Below are positions 45,613 through 54,598 of a stretch of 64,000 nt of DNA, in pieces. The notes below the pieces were generated by a model. The model made no database searches. It saw only the letters and a program-made list of their open reading frames with translations, and was not told the DNA's origin. How positions within the stretch are numbered: position 1 is the first letter of the stretch; every line of letters begins with the position of its first letter. Source of the DNA: Rhizobium sp. Q54 (lineage in GTDB: Bacteria; Pseudomonadota; Alphaproteobacteria; SHVZ01); the NCBI GenBank assembly GCA_945871425.1, contig CAMBVS010000012.1, positions 1 through 64,000 of the forward strand, given 5' to 3'. Both the position numbers and the translations under genes were made by a program.

Positions 45613-46290
45613 TCAGTAGCGGATATAGGCGAGGCGCCGCTCGACCAGGGCGCCGAGCTGCGAGATGCCGAGGCAGATCACGACGTAGACGACGAGGCAG
45701 GCGCCGTAGAACTCCATCGCCATGAACGAGCGCGACACCGCCTGCTGGGCCGCCAGCAGGAGGTCGACCACGCCGATCAGGGAGAGCAGCGTCGTGCCCT
45801 TGACCATCTCGACCGCGGTGTTGATCCAGGGCGGCAGCGCGCGGCGCACCGCCTGGGGCCCGAGCGCATGGACGAGCCGGCCCCAGAATCCGAGGCCGAT
45901 CGCCTTGGCGGCGTCGGACTGGGCCTGGGGGATCGACTCCAGCGCGCCCCGCACCGTCTCGGCGGTGTGTGCCACGCAGAAGCCGCCGATCGCGAGCACG
46001 CCGGCGACGAAGGGCGAGACGTCGATGCCGATGATCGCGGTGCCGTAGAAGACGAAGAAGATCAGCACCAGCACCGGTGTGCCGCGGACGACGTCGACAT
46101 ATGCCCGCATGACCCAGCGGATGGGCCGGGCGGCGTAGGTCAGGCAGAGGCCGCCCAGGATGCCGACGGAAAGGCCGATGGCGATGATCGAGGCCGCCGA
46201 GGCGACGGTGATCGCAAGGCCGCTCAAGAGCACGCCGCGGGCGATCCACACCTCGTAGAAGAAATGGCCGGGCTGGAAAAGCGTCATCAT
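45613..46290 (-). CDS. Polar amino-acid ABC transporter permease
   Basis: This 225-residue protein has about five membrane helices. It contains the HisM/GlnP signature AYVDVVRGTPVLVLIFFVFYG and the EAA loop region SIPQAQSDAAKAIGLGFWGRL. It forms a heterodimer with the upstream permease in the inner membrane. The genes are 9 bp apart on the upstream side and 13 bp from the ATPase gene. Confidence 0.93.
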   Translation of the reverse strand: MMTLFQPGHFFYEVWIARGVLLSGLAITVASAASIIAIGLSVGILGGLCLTYAARPIRWVMRAYVDVVRGTPVLVLIFFVFYGTAIIGIDVSPFVAGVLAIGGFCVAHTAETVRGALESIPQAQSDAAKAIGLGFWGRLVHALGPQAVRRALPPWINTAVEMVKGTTLLSLIGVVDLLLAAQQAVSRSFMAMEFYGACLVVYVVICLGISQLGALVERRLAYIRY

Positions 46291-46299
46291 GGCGCGCTC

Positions 46300-46968
46300 C
46301 TAGCGGATCACGGCGTAGCGCCGCTCGACCCGGCGCAGCACGAAGGCGATCAGATAGGAGACGACGAGATAGAGCACGGTGACGCTGGTCCAGGCCTCGA
46401 CCACCTGGAAGGTCTGGACGTTGATCCAGCGGGCGGTGTGCGTCAGCTCGGGCACGGCAATCGCCGACGCCAGCGCCGTGTCCTTGAACAACGAGATCAG
46501 GTTGTTGGTGAGCGACGGCAGCACGATCCGGAACATCACCGGCAAGGTCACGAAGAAGAAGCACTGGCGGCCGGAGAGCCCGATCGCCATGCCGGACTCG
46601 ATGTAGCGCGCGGGGATCGAGGCGAGGCCGCCGCGGAACACCTCGGTCATGTAGGCGCCGGCATAGAGCGTCAGGGTCAGCACGAAAGAGCCGATGTTGT
46701 CGAGGCCGCGGATGCCGGCCTGCGGCAGGCCGAAATAGACGAAGAAGACCAGCACCAGCAGCGGCGAGTTGCGGATGATCTCGACATACCAGCGCACCGG
46801 CCGATGCAGCGCCTTCAGCTTGGGCGAGGTCAGGACGAGCGCCGAGGCGAGGCCGATCACCGATCCGACGACGAGCGCGAAGGTCGCCATGCCGAGTCCG
46901 AGCACCAACCCATAGGCGAGCTTGTCGGTCGCCCGCCAGACGACGTCCCAATTGAAGAAATACTGCAC
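46300..46968 (-). CDS. Polar amino-acid ABC transporter permease
   Basis: This 222-residue protein pairs with the downstream permease. WYVEIIRNSPLLVLVFFVYFGLPQAGI is the conserved HisM/GlnP block, and SIPARYIESGMAIGLSGRQ is the EAA motif. About five membrane helices are predicted. It lies 78 bp after the solute-binding protein gene, with a strong hairpin in that gap. Confidence 0.93.
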   Translation of the reverse strand: MQYFFNWDVVWRATDKLAYGLVLGLGMATFALVVGSVIGLASALVLTSPKLKALHRPVRWYVEIIRNSPLLVLVFFVYFGLPQAGIRGLDNIGSFVLTLTLYAGAYMTEVFRGGLASIPARYIESGMAIGLSGRQCFFFVTLPVMFRIVLPSLTNNLISLFKDTALASAIAVPELTHTARWINVQTFQVVEAWTSVTVLYLVVSYLIAFVLRRVERRYAVIR

Positions 46969-47007
46969 GCCGCCCCCGTCGCCTGAGAGTGTCAGAAGCG
47001 CAAGCGC

Positions 47008-47034
47008 GGCCGCGCCCCGATCAAGGGCGCGGCC
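47008..47034 (-). other. Stable hairpin between the solute-binding protein and permease genes
   Basis: GGCCGCGCCC (47008-47017) is exactly complementary to GGGCGCGGCC (47025-47034) around a 7-base loop, with no U-tract after it on the minus strand. A hairpin in this place in importer operons often protects or partly terminates the message so that the binding protein is made in excess. Confidence 0.55.
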
Positions 47035-47046
47035 GGTTGCCCGGGG

Positions 47047-47976
47047 TCAGATCTTCAGACCGTACTCGGACGGATATCCGGTCGGCGGGATCGGCAGCTC
47101 CTGGCCGAACCAGCGCTTGAACATCGCCTGGTAGTCGTCGAAGTCGATGCCGATGCAGGCTTCCTTGACCATAGTGTTGACGTAGTTGAGCCAAGTCGGA
47201 TCGCCTTGCCGGACCGCGAAGGCATAGCTGTTGGGCAGCCAGCCGAAGCCCGAATCCTTGTACTTGTCGGGATTCTTCAGCATGTTCCAGCGGATCGTCG
47301 AGAGGTCGGATGCCGCCATGTCGGCGCGGCCGGACAGGATCGCCTGATAGGTCGCATCGACGCTGTCGAACTGCAGGATCTTGATGTCCGGCAGCACCTT
47401 GCGGGTCATCTCCTCGACGAAGACGTTCTGCATCCAGGCGATGGTCGCGTCCTTGCCGGCCTTCTTGATTTCGGCATAGGTGTTGAACTTGCTGTTCTTC
47501 GGCAGCATCAGGCCGACGCCCTCGCGGTAGTAGGGCAGCGTGAAGTCCACCTGGCGCGCCCGCCCGGCGGTGATCGTCATGAACTGGCAGACGATGTCGA
47601 TCTTGTTGGTGACCAGGTTGGGGATGCGGGCGTCCGACGCCTGACGCACGAACTCGACCTTGTTCGGGTCGTCGAACAGGCCCTTGGCGAAGAGGCGGGC
47701 CATGTCGATGTCCATGCCGACCAGCTGGCCCTTCTCGTCCTCGAAGTGCCAGGGCGGGTTGGTGGTGCCGGTGCCGACGATCAGCTTGCCGCGGCGGAGC
47801 ACCTCCTGAAGCTTGCCGCCGGCTGCGGCTTGCGCGCGCGCTTCGCGGACCGGCATGGAGGCCATTGCCGCCGCGCCCAAGGCCGCGCCGGCGACGAGAG
47901 TGCCGGTCGACCGCCCGATCAAATCCCGGCGCGAGAACGCTTCCGGGTCCTTGCTCATGTCTTCGATGACGCTCAT
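47047..47976 (-). CDS. Polar amino-acid ABC transporter periplasmic substrate-binding protein
   Basis: ATG at 47974-47976 gives 309 residues. A twin-arginine signal is visible: FSRRDLIGRSTGTLVAGAALGAAA with A-R-A cleavage, unusual but common enough in alphaproteobacterial binding proteins. The mature part has GKLIVGTGTTNPPWHFED, LVGMDIDMARLFAKGLF, IDIVCQFMTITAGRARQVDFTLPYYREGVGLML and a C-terminal KRWFGQELP, the SBP_bac_3 order. It binds a polar amino acid or an analogue. It is the first gene of the importer operon. The 275 bp upstream to the histidine kinase hold no gene. Confidence 0.93.
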   Translation of the reverse strand: MSVIEDMSKDPEAFSRRDLIGRSTGTLVAGAALGAAAMASMPVREARAQAAAGGKLQEVLRRGKLIVGTGTTNPPWHFEDEKGQLVGMDIDMARLFAKGLFDDPNKVEFVRQASDARIPNLVTNKIDIVCQFMTITAGRARQVDFTLPYYREGVGLMLPKNSKFNTYAEIKKAGKDATIAWMQNVFVEEMTRKVLPDIKILQFDSVDATYQAILSGRADMAASDLSTIRWNMLKNPDKYKDSGFGWLPNSYAFAVRQGDPTWLNYVNTMVKEACIGIDFDDYQAMFKRWFGQELPIPPTGYPSEYGLKI

Positions 47977-48251
47977 TCGCCTCTCCTGTTGCTCGTTCGA
48001 CGAGTTGGTAGACCTGTTGCAGCCGGTGGCACACGGCTCCGGTCGCAAACAGCTATGCTCGCGCACGTCCCTCTTGCACCTTGCCGGGCTTCCACGCGGT
48101 CGAGACTTACGGCCCGTTGATCGGGACCTTGGCGGTCTCGCCTCCCGGCAACGCGCTTCGCGCTTCCTCCTCCGAGTGCTGATTGAAAGCAAGCCTAGCG
48201 TGCGCCGGCGGGAGGCGCTAGTTCGGAAAGCGCAAATCGCGAAACGCGGGT

Positions 48252-49571
48252 TTAGACCGGGACGGTCACGCGGGCGCGGAGCCCGCCGGCCGGGGCCGAT
48301 TCCAGCACCACGTCGCCGCCATGGCCGCGCGCCACGTCGCGGGCGATGGTGAGGCCGAGGCCGGTGCCACCGGTGGTGGGGTTGCGCGAGCGATCCAGGC
48401 GGAAGAACGGCCGGAACACTTCCTCGCGGCTGACCGCCGGGATGCCGGGGCCGTCGTCGTCGACCAGGATCTCGATCGAATCGGCGAGACGCCTCGCGGT
48501 GACCGCGACGTGGCGGCCGTGGCGGCAGGCGTTGGCGACCAGGTTGGCGAGGCAGCGCTTGAAGGCGTTGGGGCGGATGGGGACGGTGAGCTCGCCGTCG
48601 GGCTCGGCATCCAGCGTGATGGTGACCCCCTGGGCCGAGCGTCGGGCGCCGTCGACGACCTCGGCGACCAGCGAACCCAGGCCCGTCGGTGTCGGCGTCT
48701 CCGAGCCCTCGCCGCGGGCGAAGGCGAGATAGCCCTCGATCATCCGCTCCATCTCGGCGATGTCGTCGGCGATGCCCTTGGCGTCCGGATTGTCGCCGAG
48801 CATGGCGAGCTCGAGCTTCATGCGGGTCAGCGGCGTCCTCAAGTCGTGAGAGACGCCGGCCAGCATCTCCGTCCGCTGCGTGATCTGACGGCTGAGCCGC
48901 TCGCGCATCAGGAGGAAGGCGCGGGAGGCCTGGCGCACCTCGGCGGCCCCCTCGGGATGGAACTCCGGCACGTCGACGCCGCGCCCGAAGCTGTCGGCGG
49001 CGTGCGCCAGCTTCAGGATGGGGCGGATCTGGCGCCGGAGGAAATGGATGGCGATGCCGGCGGTGACCAGCGCGGTGCCGATCATCCACATCAGGAAGAG
49101 AAGCGCGGTCGAGGAGTAGAGGCGCTTTCGGGGCGCGATCACCCTCATTACCCCGTCGTCGAGCTGGACCTGGATCTCGACGTCGCGGGGGCGGGTCTCG
49201 GTGTCGACGATGAAGGGCCGCCGCACCCGCTCGGCCAGGGCGTTGGTGAGCAGGGTCTGGACGGCGTTGCTCGCCTCCGCCGCCTGGGCGTCGAACTCGG
49301 CGTCCGCGTCGAAGTTGATCTGAAGCTCGAAGTAGCGCAGCGCCGCCAGCTCCAGCTCGCGGTCGTCCGGCTCCTCGCCGGGGCGCTCGCGCATCTCGAC
49401 CAGGAGCCCCACTTCGCCGGCGAGCGCCGTCGCCAGACGCCGGGACACCGTCTCCCAGTGGCGGTCGTAGAACACCCAGGCGGCGACCACCTGCACGATG
49501 ACCAGCGGCGTCACCATGATCAGGAGCGAGCGTCCGAACAGGCTCAACGGGAGGAGGCGCTTCAGCTTCAT
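48252..49571 (-). CDS. EnvZ-type sensor histidine kinase
   Basis: This 439-residue protein has two membrane helices (SLLIMVTPLVIVQVVAAWVF and LLFLMWMIGTALVTAGIAI) flanking a ~130-residue periplasmic domain, followed by HAMP. The HisKA box is GVSHDLRTPLTRMKLELAML (phosphorylated His). The ATPase boxes are LANLVANACRHG (N), DDGPGIP (G1) and GTGLGLTIARDVARGHGG (G2). It is located 9 bp after the response regulator gene and should phosphorylate it. The stimulus is unknown. Confidence 0.93.
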   Translation of the reverse strand: MKLKRLLPLSLFGRSLLIMVTPLVIVQVVAAWVFYDRHWETVSRRLATALAGEVGLLVEMRERPGEEPDDRELELAALRYFELQINFDADAEFDAQAAEASNAVQTLLTNALAERVRRPFIVDTETRPRDVEIQVQLDDGVMRVIAPRKRLYSSTALLFLMWMIGTALVTAGIAIHFLRRQIRPILKLAHAADSFGRGVDVPEFHPEGAAEVRQASRAFLLMRERLSRQITQRTEMLAGVSHDLRTPLTRMKLELAMLGDNPDAKGIADDIAEMERMIEGYLAFARGEGSETPTPTGLGSLVAEVVDGARRSAQGVTITLDAEPDGELTVPIRPNAFKRCLANLVANACRHGRHVAVTARRLADSIEILVDDDGPGIPAVSREEVFRPFFRLDRSRNPTTGGTGLGLTIARDVARGHGGDVVLESAPAGGLRARVTVPV

Positions 49572-49580
49572 CTTGCTCCG

Positions 49581-50264
49581 TCAGTCCGTCCTGAACAGAT
49601 AGCCCTTGCCCCGCATGGTTTGCAGGTGCCGGGGAAATTTGGGGTCGGCCTCGATCTTGCGCCTGAGCCGGGTGATCTGCACGTCGACCGTGCGGGGACC
49701 GAGATCGACGGCGCCGTCGACCAGCTCCAGCCGGTCGATCGCCTCGTTGGGCCGTTTGGCGAAGGCGCGGAGCAGGCTGACCTCGGCCTGGGCGAGCCTG
49801 ACCAGCGCCTCGTCCTTCCGCAGCTCGCCGCGGGCCGCATCGAAGCGGAACGGGCCGAAGCGAAGCTCGTTCGTGCCGGGCTCCGCCGCCTTCGGCCGAC
49901 GGCGGAGGATCGAGTTGAGCCGGAGCACCAGCTCGCGCGGCTCGAAGGGCTTGGTCAGATAGTCGTCGGCGCCGCTTTCCAGGCCGGCGATGCGGTCGTC
50001 GATCTCGCTCATGGCGGTCAGCAGCAGGATCGGCACGTCGTTGGCGCGCCGAAGCTCGCGGGTCAGCTCGACGCCAGAGGTGCCGGGCATCATCACGTCG
50101 AGGATCAGGAGGTCGAAGGCGAGCGTCGCCAGCAGGCCGCGCGCCTCCTCGGCGCTGGCGGCGACGGTGACGCGAAAGCCGTTGTCGCCGAGATAGCGGC
50201 GGATGAGCTGGGCCAGGCGCTTGTCGTCGTCGACGACCAGGATGTCGGGTGTCGGGTCGGCCAT
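49581..50264 (-). CDS. OmpR-family response regulator (PetR-like)
   Basis: This 227-residue protein has an N-terminal receiver: ILVVDDDKRLAQLIRRYL (acidic pocket), LLILDVMMPGTSGVEL (phospho-Asp) and DDYLTKPFEPREL (Lys), and a C-terminal winged helix (LAQAEVSLLRAFAKRPNEAIDRLEL, RTVDVQITRLRRKIEADPKFPRHLQTMRGKGY). The local order kinase, OmpR-type regulator, MarR-type regulator and divergent ilvE resembles the petP-petR locus of Rhodobacter and related alphaproteobacteria, with an inserted hybrid kinase. Confidence 0.93.
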   Translation of the reverse strand: MADPTPDILVVDDDKRLAQLIRRYLGDNGFRVTVAASAEEARGLLATLAFDLLILDVMMPGTSGVELTRELRRANDVPILLLTAMSEIDDRIAGLESGADDYLTKPFEPRELVLRLNSILRRRPKAAEPGTNELRFGPFRFDAARGELRKDEALVRLAQAEVSLLRAFAKRPNEAIDRLELVDGAVDLGPRTVDVQITRLRRKIEADPKFPRHLQTMRGKGYLFRTD

Positions 50265-50291
50265 CGGCGCCGAGTATAGCAGGGGGCGGCC

Positions 50292-52415
50292 TCAGCCCGG
50301 AGGGGCGGCAGGGCGGATGTGGTCGGCGACGGCGGTGATCAGCGCCAGGGTCTCGATCGGCTTGGCGACATGGCCGTCCATGCCGGCGCGCCGGCAGCGC
50401 TCGATCTCCTCCGGCGAGGAGCTGGCGGTCAATGCCACGATCGCCACGCTGGACTTGGGCAGGGGCAGCGCCCGGATCCGGCTGGTCGCCTCGAAGCCGT
50501 CCATCACCGGCATGCTGAGGTCCATCAGCACGACGTCGTAGTCGCCCTGGGTGACGCGCTCGACCGCGATCGAGCCGTTGCGGGCGGTGTCCACCTGATG
50601 GCCGACGGCGCCCAGCATGGCCTCGACCAGGCTCAGGTTGGCGGCGTTGTCGTCGACCACCAGGACGCGTCCCGACGCCGGCGCTTCGGACGGCATTTCC
50701 TCGACCGGCTCGTCGGCGGCGGTGTGGTCGAGGGGGAGCGTGACGGTGAACCAGAACGTGCTGCCGCGGCCGGGCTCGGACTCGACGCCGATCCGCCCGC
50801 CCATCCGCTCGACCAGGTTCTTGCAGATGGCGAGCCCGAGGCCGGTGCCGCCGAAGCGCCTGGCGATCGAGTTGTCGACCTGGGTGAACCTCTGGAACAG
50901 GCGGCCGATCTCCTCCTTGGGAATGCCGATACCGGTGTCGGCGACCGAGATGCGGATCTCCTCGCCGGCGTCGGCCGTGCGGATCCGCTCGACGGTGACG
51001 TCGATGCGGCCGCGCTCGGTGAACTTGACGGCGTTGCCCAGCAGATTGGCGACGACCTGGCGCAGACGATCGCGGTCGCCGACGAGGTTCCGTGGAACGC
51101 CTTCGCCGATGTGAGTGGCGGTGACGACACCCTTCTCGCCGGCGACGGCGGCGATGATCGCGACCGCGTCGGCGACGGTCTTGACCGGATCGACCGGTCC
51201 CTCGCGCAGGATCAGGCGCCCGGCCTCGATGATCGAGAGGTCGAGGATGTCGTCGAGGATCGACAGCAGTGCGCGGGCGGAATCACCGACGACGCGGGCG
51301 TATTCCTTAAGCTTGGGATCGGGCTCGGCCTGAAACAGCAGGTCCGCGTAACCGATGATCCCGGTCATCGGCGTTCGTACCTCGTGGCTCATGGTGGCGA
51401 GGAAGTCGGACTTCGCCCGGCTCGCCGCGTCTGCCCGCTTGGTCTGCGCGGCGAGCTCCAGCTGGGTGCGTTCGTTGGCTGCGCCCAGCACCATTAGCCA
51501 GCCGGTGAAGATGAGGATGGCGACGACCACCACCAGCGTCAGGCCGCCGGTGATGACCAGGCTGGCGAGCCACGGCCTCAGCACCGCGCTCTTGTCGAAG
51601 CTGACGGCGGCGATCAGCGGCAGGTCGGGGACGTGGCGATAGGAGAGGATGCGTGTCTCGCGGTCGAATGGGCTTTCGGTCTGGATCGTCCCGTTTCGCG
51701 CCTCGGACATCCAGATGTTGAAGAGCGGCCCGCGGGCGGCGCTCTCGCCGATGAATTCCTCGCGTTTCTCGGAGCGGATCAGCGAGACGCCGTCGTCGCG
51801 GAAGACCGTCACTGCGGCGCCGACGCTGGCGTCGATCCCGGAATATGTCGCGAGGAAGTAGCCGCCGTCGACGACACCCTCGGTGACTCCGACGAAGGCG
51901 CCGGCCCGGTTGGTGATCCGCCGCGAAACCGGAAGGAGCCAGGGGCCGCTCGCCGACATGCGGTAGGGGTGGCCGATGAACAGTCCGGCGGTCGCCACCT
52001 GCGGGGATGCGGCGAAGGATTCCGCTCTCGCGGCGCTCGCCAGCGGCAGGGCGGTCGTGTCGGTGCTGGCGATCCGCCGTCCCTCGGCATCGGTCCAGGC
52101 GAGGCCGAGGAGCATCGGGCTGCCGCTCTTGATCGCGCGGAGCCTCTGTTCCCCGGCCTCGGACGAGGCGATCCGTCCGGCCAGGCGGTCGACATAGGCG
52201 TCGGCGGAGGCGAGCAGGACCCGGTCGATCGCATCGAAGGTGCGGGCGACGTGCTCGGTGACGATCTGGGTCACGATCGTCGCCCGCCGTTCGGCGCCGC
52301 CGATCGCTTCGCCATGGCGCCGGTAGAGATCGCCGGCGGCGACGAGGGCGACGCCCAACGCGAGGAACCCGCCGGTCGCGGCGATGATGCGGCTCACCCG
52401 GCGCGACGGTGCCAT
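50292..52415 (-). CDS. Hybrid sensor histidine kinase/response regulator with periplasmic cache-like domain
   Basis: ATG at 52413-52415 is preferred over a TTG ten codons upstream (52445); 707 residues. An N-terminal helix (FLALGVALVAAGDLY), a ~260-residue periplasmic sensory region of dCache type and a second helix (LVITGGLTLVVVVAILIFTGWL) precede HisKA (SDFLATMSHEVRTPMTGI). HATPase_c follows (NLLGNAVKFT, DTGIGIP, GTGLGLAI), then a receiver (VLVVDDNAANLSLVEAM, YDVVLMDLSMPVMDG) ending HVAKPIETLAL. It inserts between the PetR-like regulator and the MarR gene and may be a separate input to the same regulon. Confidence 0.9.
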   Translation of the reverse strand: MAPSRRVSRIIAATGGFLALGVALVAAGDLYRRHGEAIGGAERRATIVTQIVTEHVARTFDAIDRVLLASADAYVDRLAGRIASSEAGEQRLRAIKSGSPMLLGLAWTDAEGRRIASTDTTALPLASAARAESFAASPQVATAGLFIGHPYRMSASGPWLLPVSRRITNRAGAFVGVTEGVVDGGYFLATYSGIDASVGAAVTVFRDDGVSLIRSEKREEFIGESAARGPLFNIWMSEARNGTIQTESPFDRETRILSYRHVPDLPLIAAVSFDKSAVLRPWLASLVITGGLTLVVVVAILIFTGWLMVLGAANERTQLELAAQTKRADAASRAKSDFLATMSHEVRTPMTGIIGYADLLFQAEPDPKLKEYARVVGDSARALLSILDDILDLSIIEAGRLILREGPVDPVKTVADAVAIIAAVAGEKGVVTATHIGEGVPRNLVGDRDRLRQVVANLLGNAVKFTERGRIDVTVERIRTADAGEEIRISVADTGIGIPKEEIGRLFQRFTQVDNSIARRFGGTGLGLAICKNLVERMGGRIGVESEPGRGSTFWFTVTLPLDHTAADEPVEEMPSEAPASGRVLVVDDNAANLSLVEAMLGAVGHQVDTARNGSIAVERVTQGDYDVVLMDLSMPVMDGFEATSRIRALPLPKSSVAIVALTASSSPEEIERCRRAGMDGHVAKPIETLALITAVADHIRPAAPPG

Positions 52416-52449
52416 GCCGGTCGGCGTCACCGCGTGGGCTCGCAAGCGG

Positions 52450-52974
52450 TCAACCGGATGCCTTCGCCGAGCCGTCGAGATGGGCGAGGATCTTCCGCCG
52501 CTCGGTCTCGTCGATCAGGCCGAGCAGGACCTTCCGGTATCCGGCGACCGCCTCGGCGCCGGCCTCGCGATAGGCACGCGCGATGCGCTCGCGCTGGGTG
52601 CGGGTGAGCTGGCGCTCCAGCTCCTTGCCCTTCTCGGTGAGCTCGAGCAGCCGCTGGCGGCGGTCGCGCTTGCCCGGCCGCTGCTGGATGTAGCCTTCCT
52701 GCACGAGCTGGCTGAGCACCCGCGACAGACTCTGCTTGGTGATCTTGAGGATCGCCAGAAGCTCCGAGACGGTGATGCCGGCATGGCGTCCGACGAAGTA
52801 GATGGCGCGGTGATGGGCGCGGCCGAGGCCGAGCTTCGCCAGGATCGCATCCGGCTCGCTGGTGAAGTCGCGATAGGCATAGAACAGCAGCTCGATGCCC
52901 TGCCTCAGATCCTCGTCACGGAGGAAGATCGGGTTGGCGGCAAGCTTGCCGCCGGGGGAAATTACGTCAGCCAT
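52450..52974 (-). CDS. petP: MarR-family transcriptional regulator (PetP-like)
   Basis: This 174-residue protein has the MarR winged helix: GRHAGITVSELLAILKITKQSLSRVLSQLVQEGYIQQ and KRDRRQRLLELTEKG with the D-x-R wing. It is divergent from ilvE and adjacent to an OmpR-type regulator cluster; in Rhodobacter the PetP protein of this family is encoded just before PetR. The gene symbol is a positional analogy. The intergenic region (73 bp) would hold both promoters. Confidence 0.85.
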   Translation of the reverse strand: MADVISPGGKLAANPIFLRDEDLRQGIELLFYAYRDFTSEPDAILAKLGLGRAHHRAIYFVGRHAGITVSELLAILKITKQSLSRVLSQLVQEGYIQQRPGKRDRRQRLLELTEKGKELERQLTRTQRERIARAYREAGAEAVAGYRKVLLGLIDETERRKILAHLDGSAKASG

Positions 52975-52975
52975 G

Positions 52976-53004
52976 TTGACATATTACCGTGCGTGACGTT
53001 ATCA
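52976..53004 (+). promoter_or_regulatory. ilvE promoter candidate
   Basis: TTGACA at 52976-52981 is followed after 17 bp by TTATCA at 52999-53004, 43 bp before the ilvE ATG. The -35 is perfect and the -10 weak. It overlaps the 5' end of the divergent MarR gene, so that protein may control it. Confidence 0.5.
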
Positions 53005-53047
53005 ATCTTGGCATCTGAACGAAACTTTCTGACTAAATGGTGAAGAT

Positions 53048-53941
53048 ATGTCCACGGCGACGCCCGCTCTGATCCCCTTCGACGACCGTGACGGCGTGAT
53101 CTGGCTCGACGGCAAGCTGACCCCCTGGCGGGACGCGAAGGTACATGTCCTGACCCACGCGCTCCATTATGCCTCGGCCGTCTTCGAGGGCGAACGGGCC
53201 TATTCCGGCGCCGTCTTCAAGTCGCGCGAGCACTCGGAGCGGCTGAAGAGGTCGGCCGAGATCCTCGACTTCGAGATCCCCTACACGGCCGAGGAGATCG
53301 ACCGGGCCAAGGCTGACACGCTGAACGCCAACAAGCTCACCGACGGCTATGTCCGGCCGATTGCCTGGCGGGGCTCGGAGATGATGGGCGTCTCGGCCAA
53401 GCACAACAAGATCCACCTGGCGGTCGCCACCTGGGCCTGGCCCTCCTATTTCTCGCCCGAGCTTCGCGCCAAGGGCATCCGGCTCTGCATGGCGCAATAC
53501 CGCCGGCCTGCGCCGGACACCGCGCCGACCGCGAGCAAGGCCGCCGGCCTCTACATGATCTGCACCATCTCCAAGCACCAGGCCGAGCGCCAGGGCTTCC
53601 AGGACGCGATGATGCTCGACTATCGCGGCCAGATCGCCGAGGCGACCGGCGCCAACGTCTTCTTCGTCATCGACGGCGAGATCCATACGCCGAAGCCCGA
53701 CTGCTTCCTCGACGGCATCACCCGGCGGACGGTGATCGACATCGCCCGCGCGCGTCAGCTCAAGGTGATCGAGCGCGCGATCATGCCCGAGGAAATGGCC
53801 AAGGCGAGCGAGTGCTTCCTCACCGGTACGGCGGCGGAAATCACGCCGGTCGGCGAGATCGACAAGTACAAGTTCACGCCGGGCAAGATCACCCAGACGC
53901 TCTGGGACGACTTCCAGTCGCTGGTCAGGAAGCCAGCCTAG
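53048..53941 (+). CDS. ilvE: Branched-chain amino-acid aminotransferase
   Basis: This 297-residue fold-type IV PLP enzyme has WRDAKVHVLTHALHYASAVFEGERAY at the N-terminus, SKAAGLYM with the PLP lysine near residue 165, and EATGANVFFVIDGEIHTPKPDCFLDGITRRTVIDIAR as the class IV signature. Residues after 240 (FLTGTAAEITPVGEID) complete it. It transaminates leucine, isoleucine and valine. It is divergent from a MarR gene and separated by a bidirectional hairpin from the next gene. Confidence 0.96.
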   Translation: MSTATPALIPFDDRDGVIWLDGKLTPWRDAKVHVLTHALHYASAVFEGERAYSGAVFKSREHSERLKRSAEILDFEIPYTAEEIDRAKADTLNANKLTDGYVRPIAWRGSEMMGVSAKHNKIHLAVATWAWPSYFSPELRAKGIRLCMAQYRRPAPDTAPTASKAAGLYMICTISKHQAERQGFQDAMMLDYRGQIAEATGANVFFVIDGEIHTPKPDCFLDGITRRTVIDIARARQLKVIERAIMPEEMAKASECFLTGTAAEITPVGEIDKYKFTPGKITQTLWDDFQSLVRKPA

Positions 53942-53955
53942 CCGCGCGCGCCGGT

Positions 53956-53990
53956 TCCGAAGGTCGTCGGCTTTTCCGGCGACCTTCGGA
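53956..53990. terminator. Bidirectional hairpin between ilvE and the small release-factor-like gene
   Basis: TCCGAAGGTCG (53956-53966) is exactly complementary to CGACCTTCGGA (53980-53990), extended by a 4-bp inner stem around CTTTTC. It lies between convergent genes. There is no long U-tract, so termination is likely but not certain. Confidence 0.6.
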
Positions 53991-53999
53991 TTCACGACA

Positions 54000-54410
54000 C
54001 TAGCCGCGTTGCGGTCGCATGCGGTCCGCCGACTTGAAGTACCGGCGGGCGTGATCGACGATCTGGGCATCCGTCGGATGATCGGCTGGTTCGACGTGGA
54101 CCAGCCGCTCCTTCAGCCGCGGCGCATGCTCGGCCACGTGCTTCGAGAACTCCTGCTTGGCCTCGCCCGGGCCCATGACCAGCCATGCCTTGGTGTCGCC
54201 GAGGGCGGCCACGATCGCGTCGTAGTAGTGGCGATCCTCGGGCGTGCGGCGACCGGACCGAAGGCCGACCTTGTGTTCCTGGTGCAGGTGGCGGACCAGG
54301 TGGTTGGGCTGGTCGGTCGCGACCTTCACGGTCTCGGCCTCGGCGGCGTTGAAATGAATGACCCTGGCCTTCTGATGGTCGAGCCAGACGACGGCATGAT
54401 AGTGAGTCAT
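54000..54410 (-). CDS. eRF1-like 'translational machinery' family protein
   Basis: This 136-residue protein begins MTHYHAVVWLDHQKARVIHFN and contains DRHYYDAIVAALGDTKAWLVMGPGEAKQEF and PTDAQIVDHARRYFK. These are the blocks of a small bacterial family annotated as translational machinery or archaeo-eukaryotic release-factor-like proteins. The fold resembles the eRF1 peptidyl-release domain, but the G-G-Q motif is absent, so peptide release is not expected. Its function is not established. Confidence 0.65.
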   Translation of the reverse strand: MTHYHAVVWLDHQKARVIHFNAAEAETVKVATDQPNHLVRHLHQEHKVGLRSGRRTPEDRHYYDAIVAALGDTKAWLVMGPGEAKQEFSKHVAEHAPRLKERLVHVEPADHPTDAQIVDHARRYFKSADRMRPQRG

Positions 54411-54551
54411 CGATAGTCTCCGGTTGCTGGCGCCTTCTAGCGCGTCGGCGCGGCCGCCTCCTTGATGCAGGTCAAGGCGCGACGCTGCGACCGGCCGGGA
54501 CTTCGCGCGCCCGGAGCCGGACGTCCTTCCCGCCGGCCCTGGAAACGAACA

Positions 54552-54578
54552 GCGGGCACGGTCGTCGGCCGTGCCCGC
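54552..54578 (-). terminator. Terminator-like hairpin after the Asp-rich secreted protein gene
   Basis: GCGGGCACGG (54552-54561) is exactly complementary to CCGTGCCCGC (54569-54578), 21 bp past the stop of the leftward gene. A short T-containing run follows on the minus strand. Confidence 0.6.
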
Positions 54579-54598
54579 GAATTTGCTCGACGCAGGAC

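Noticed and set aside
47977..49089. Upstream extension of the binding-protein frame
   Set aside because: It runs antisense or out of frame through the histidine kinase. The ATG at 47976 is followed by a clear Tat signal.
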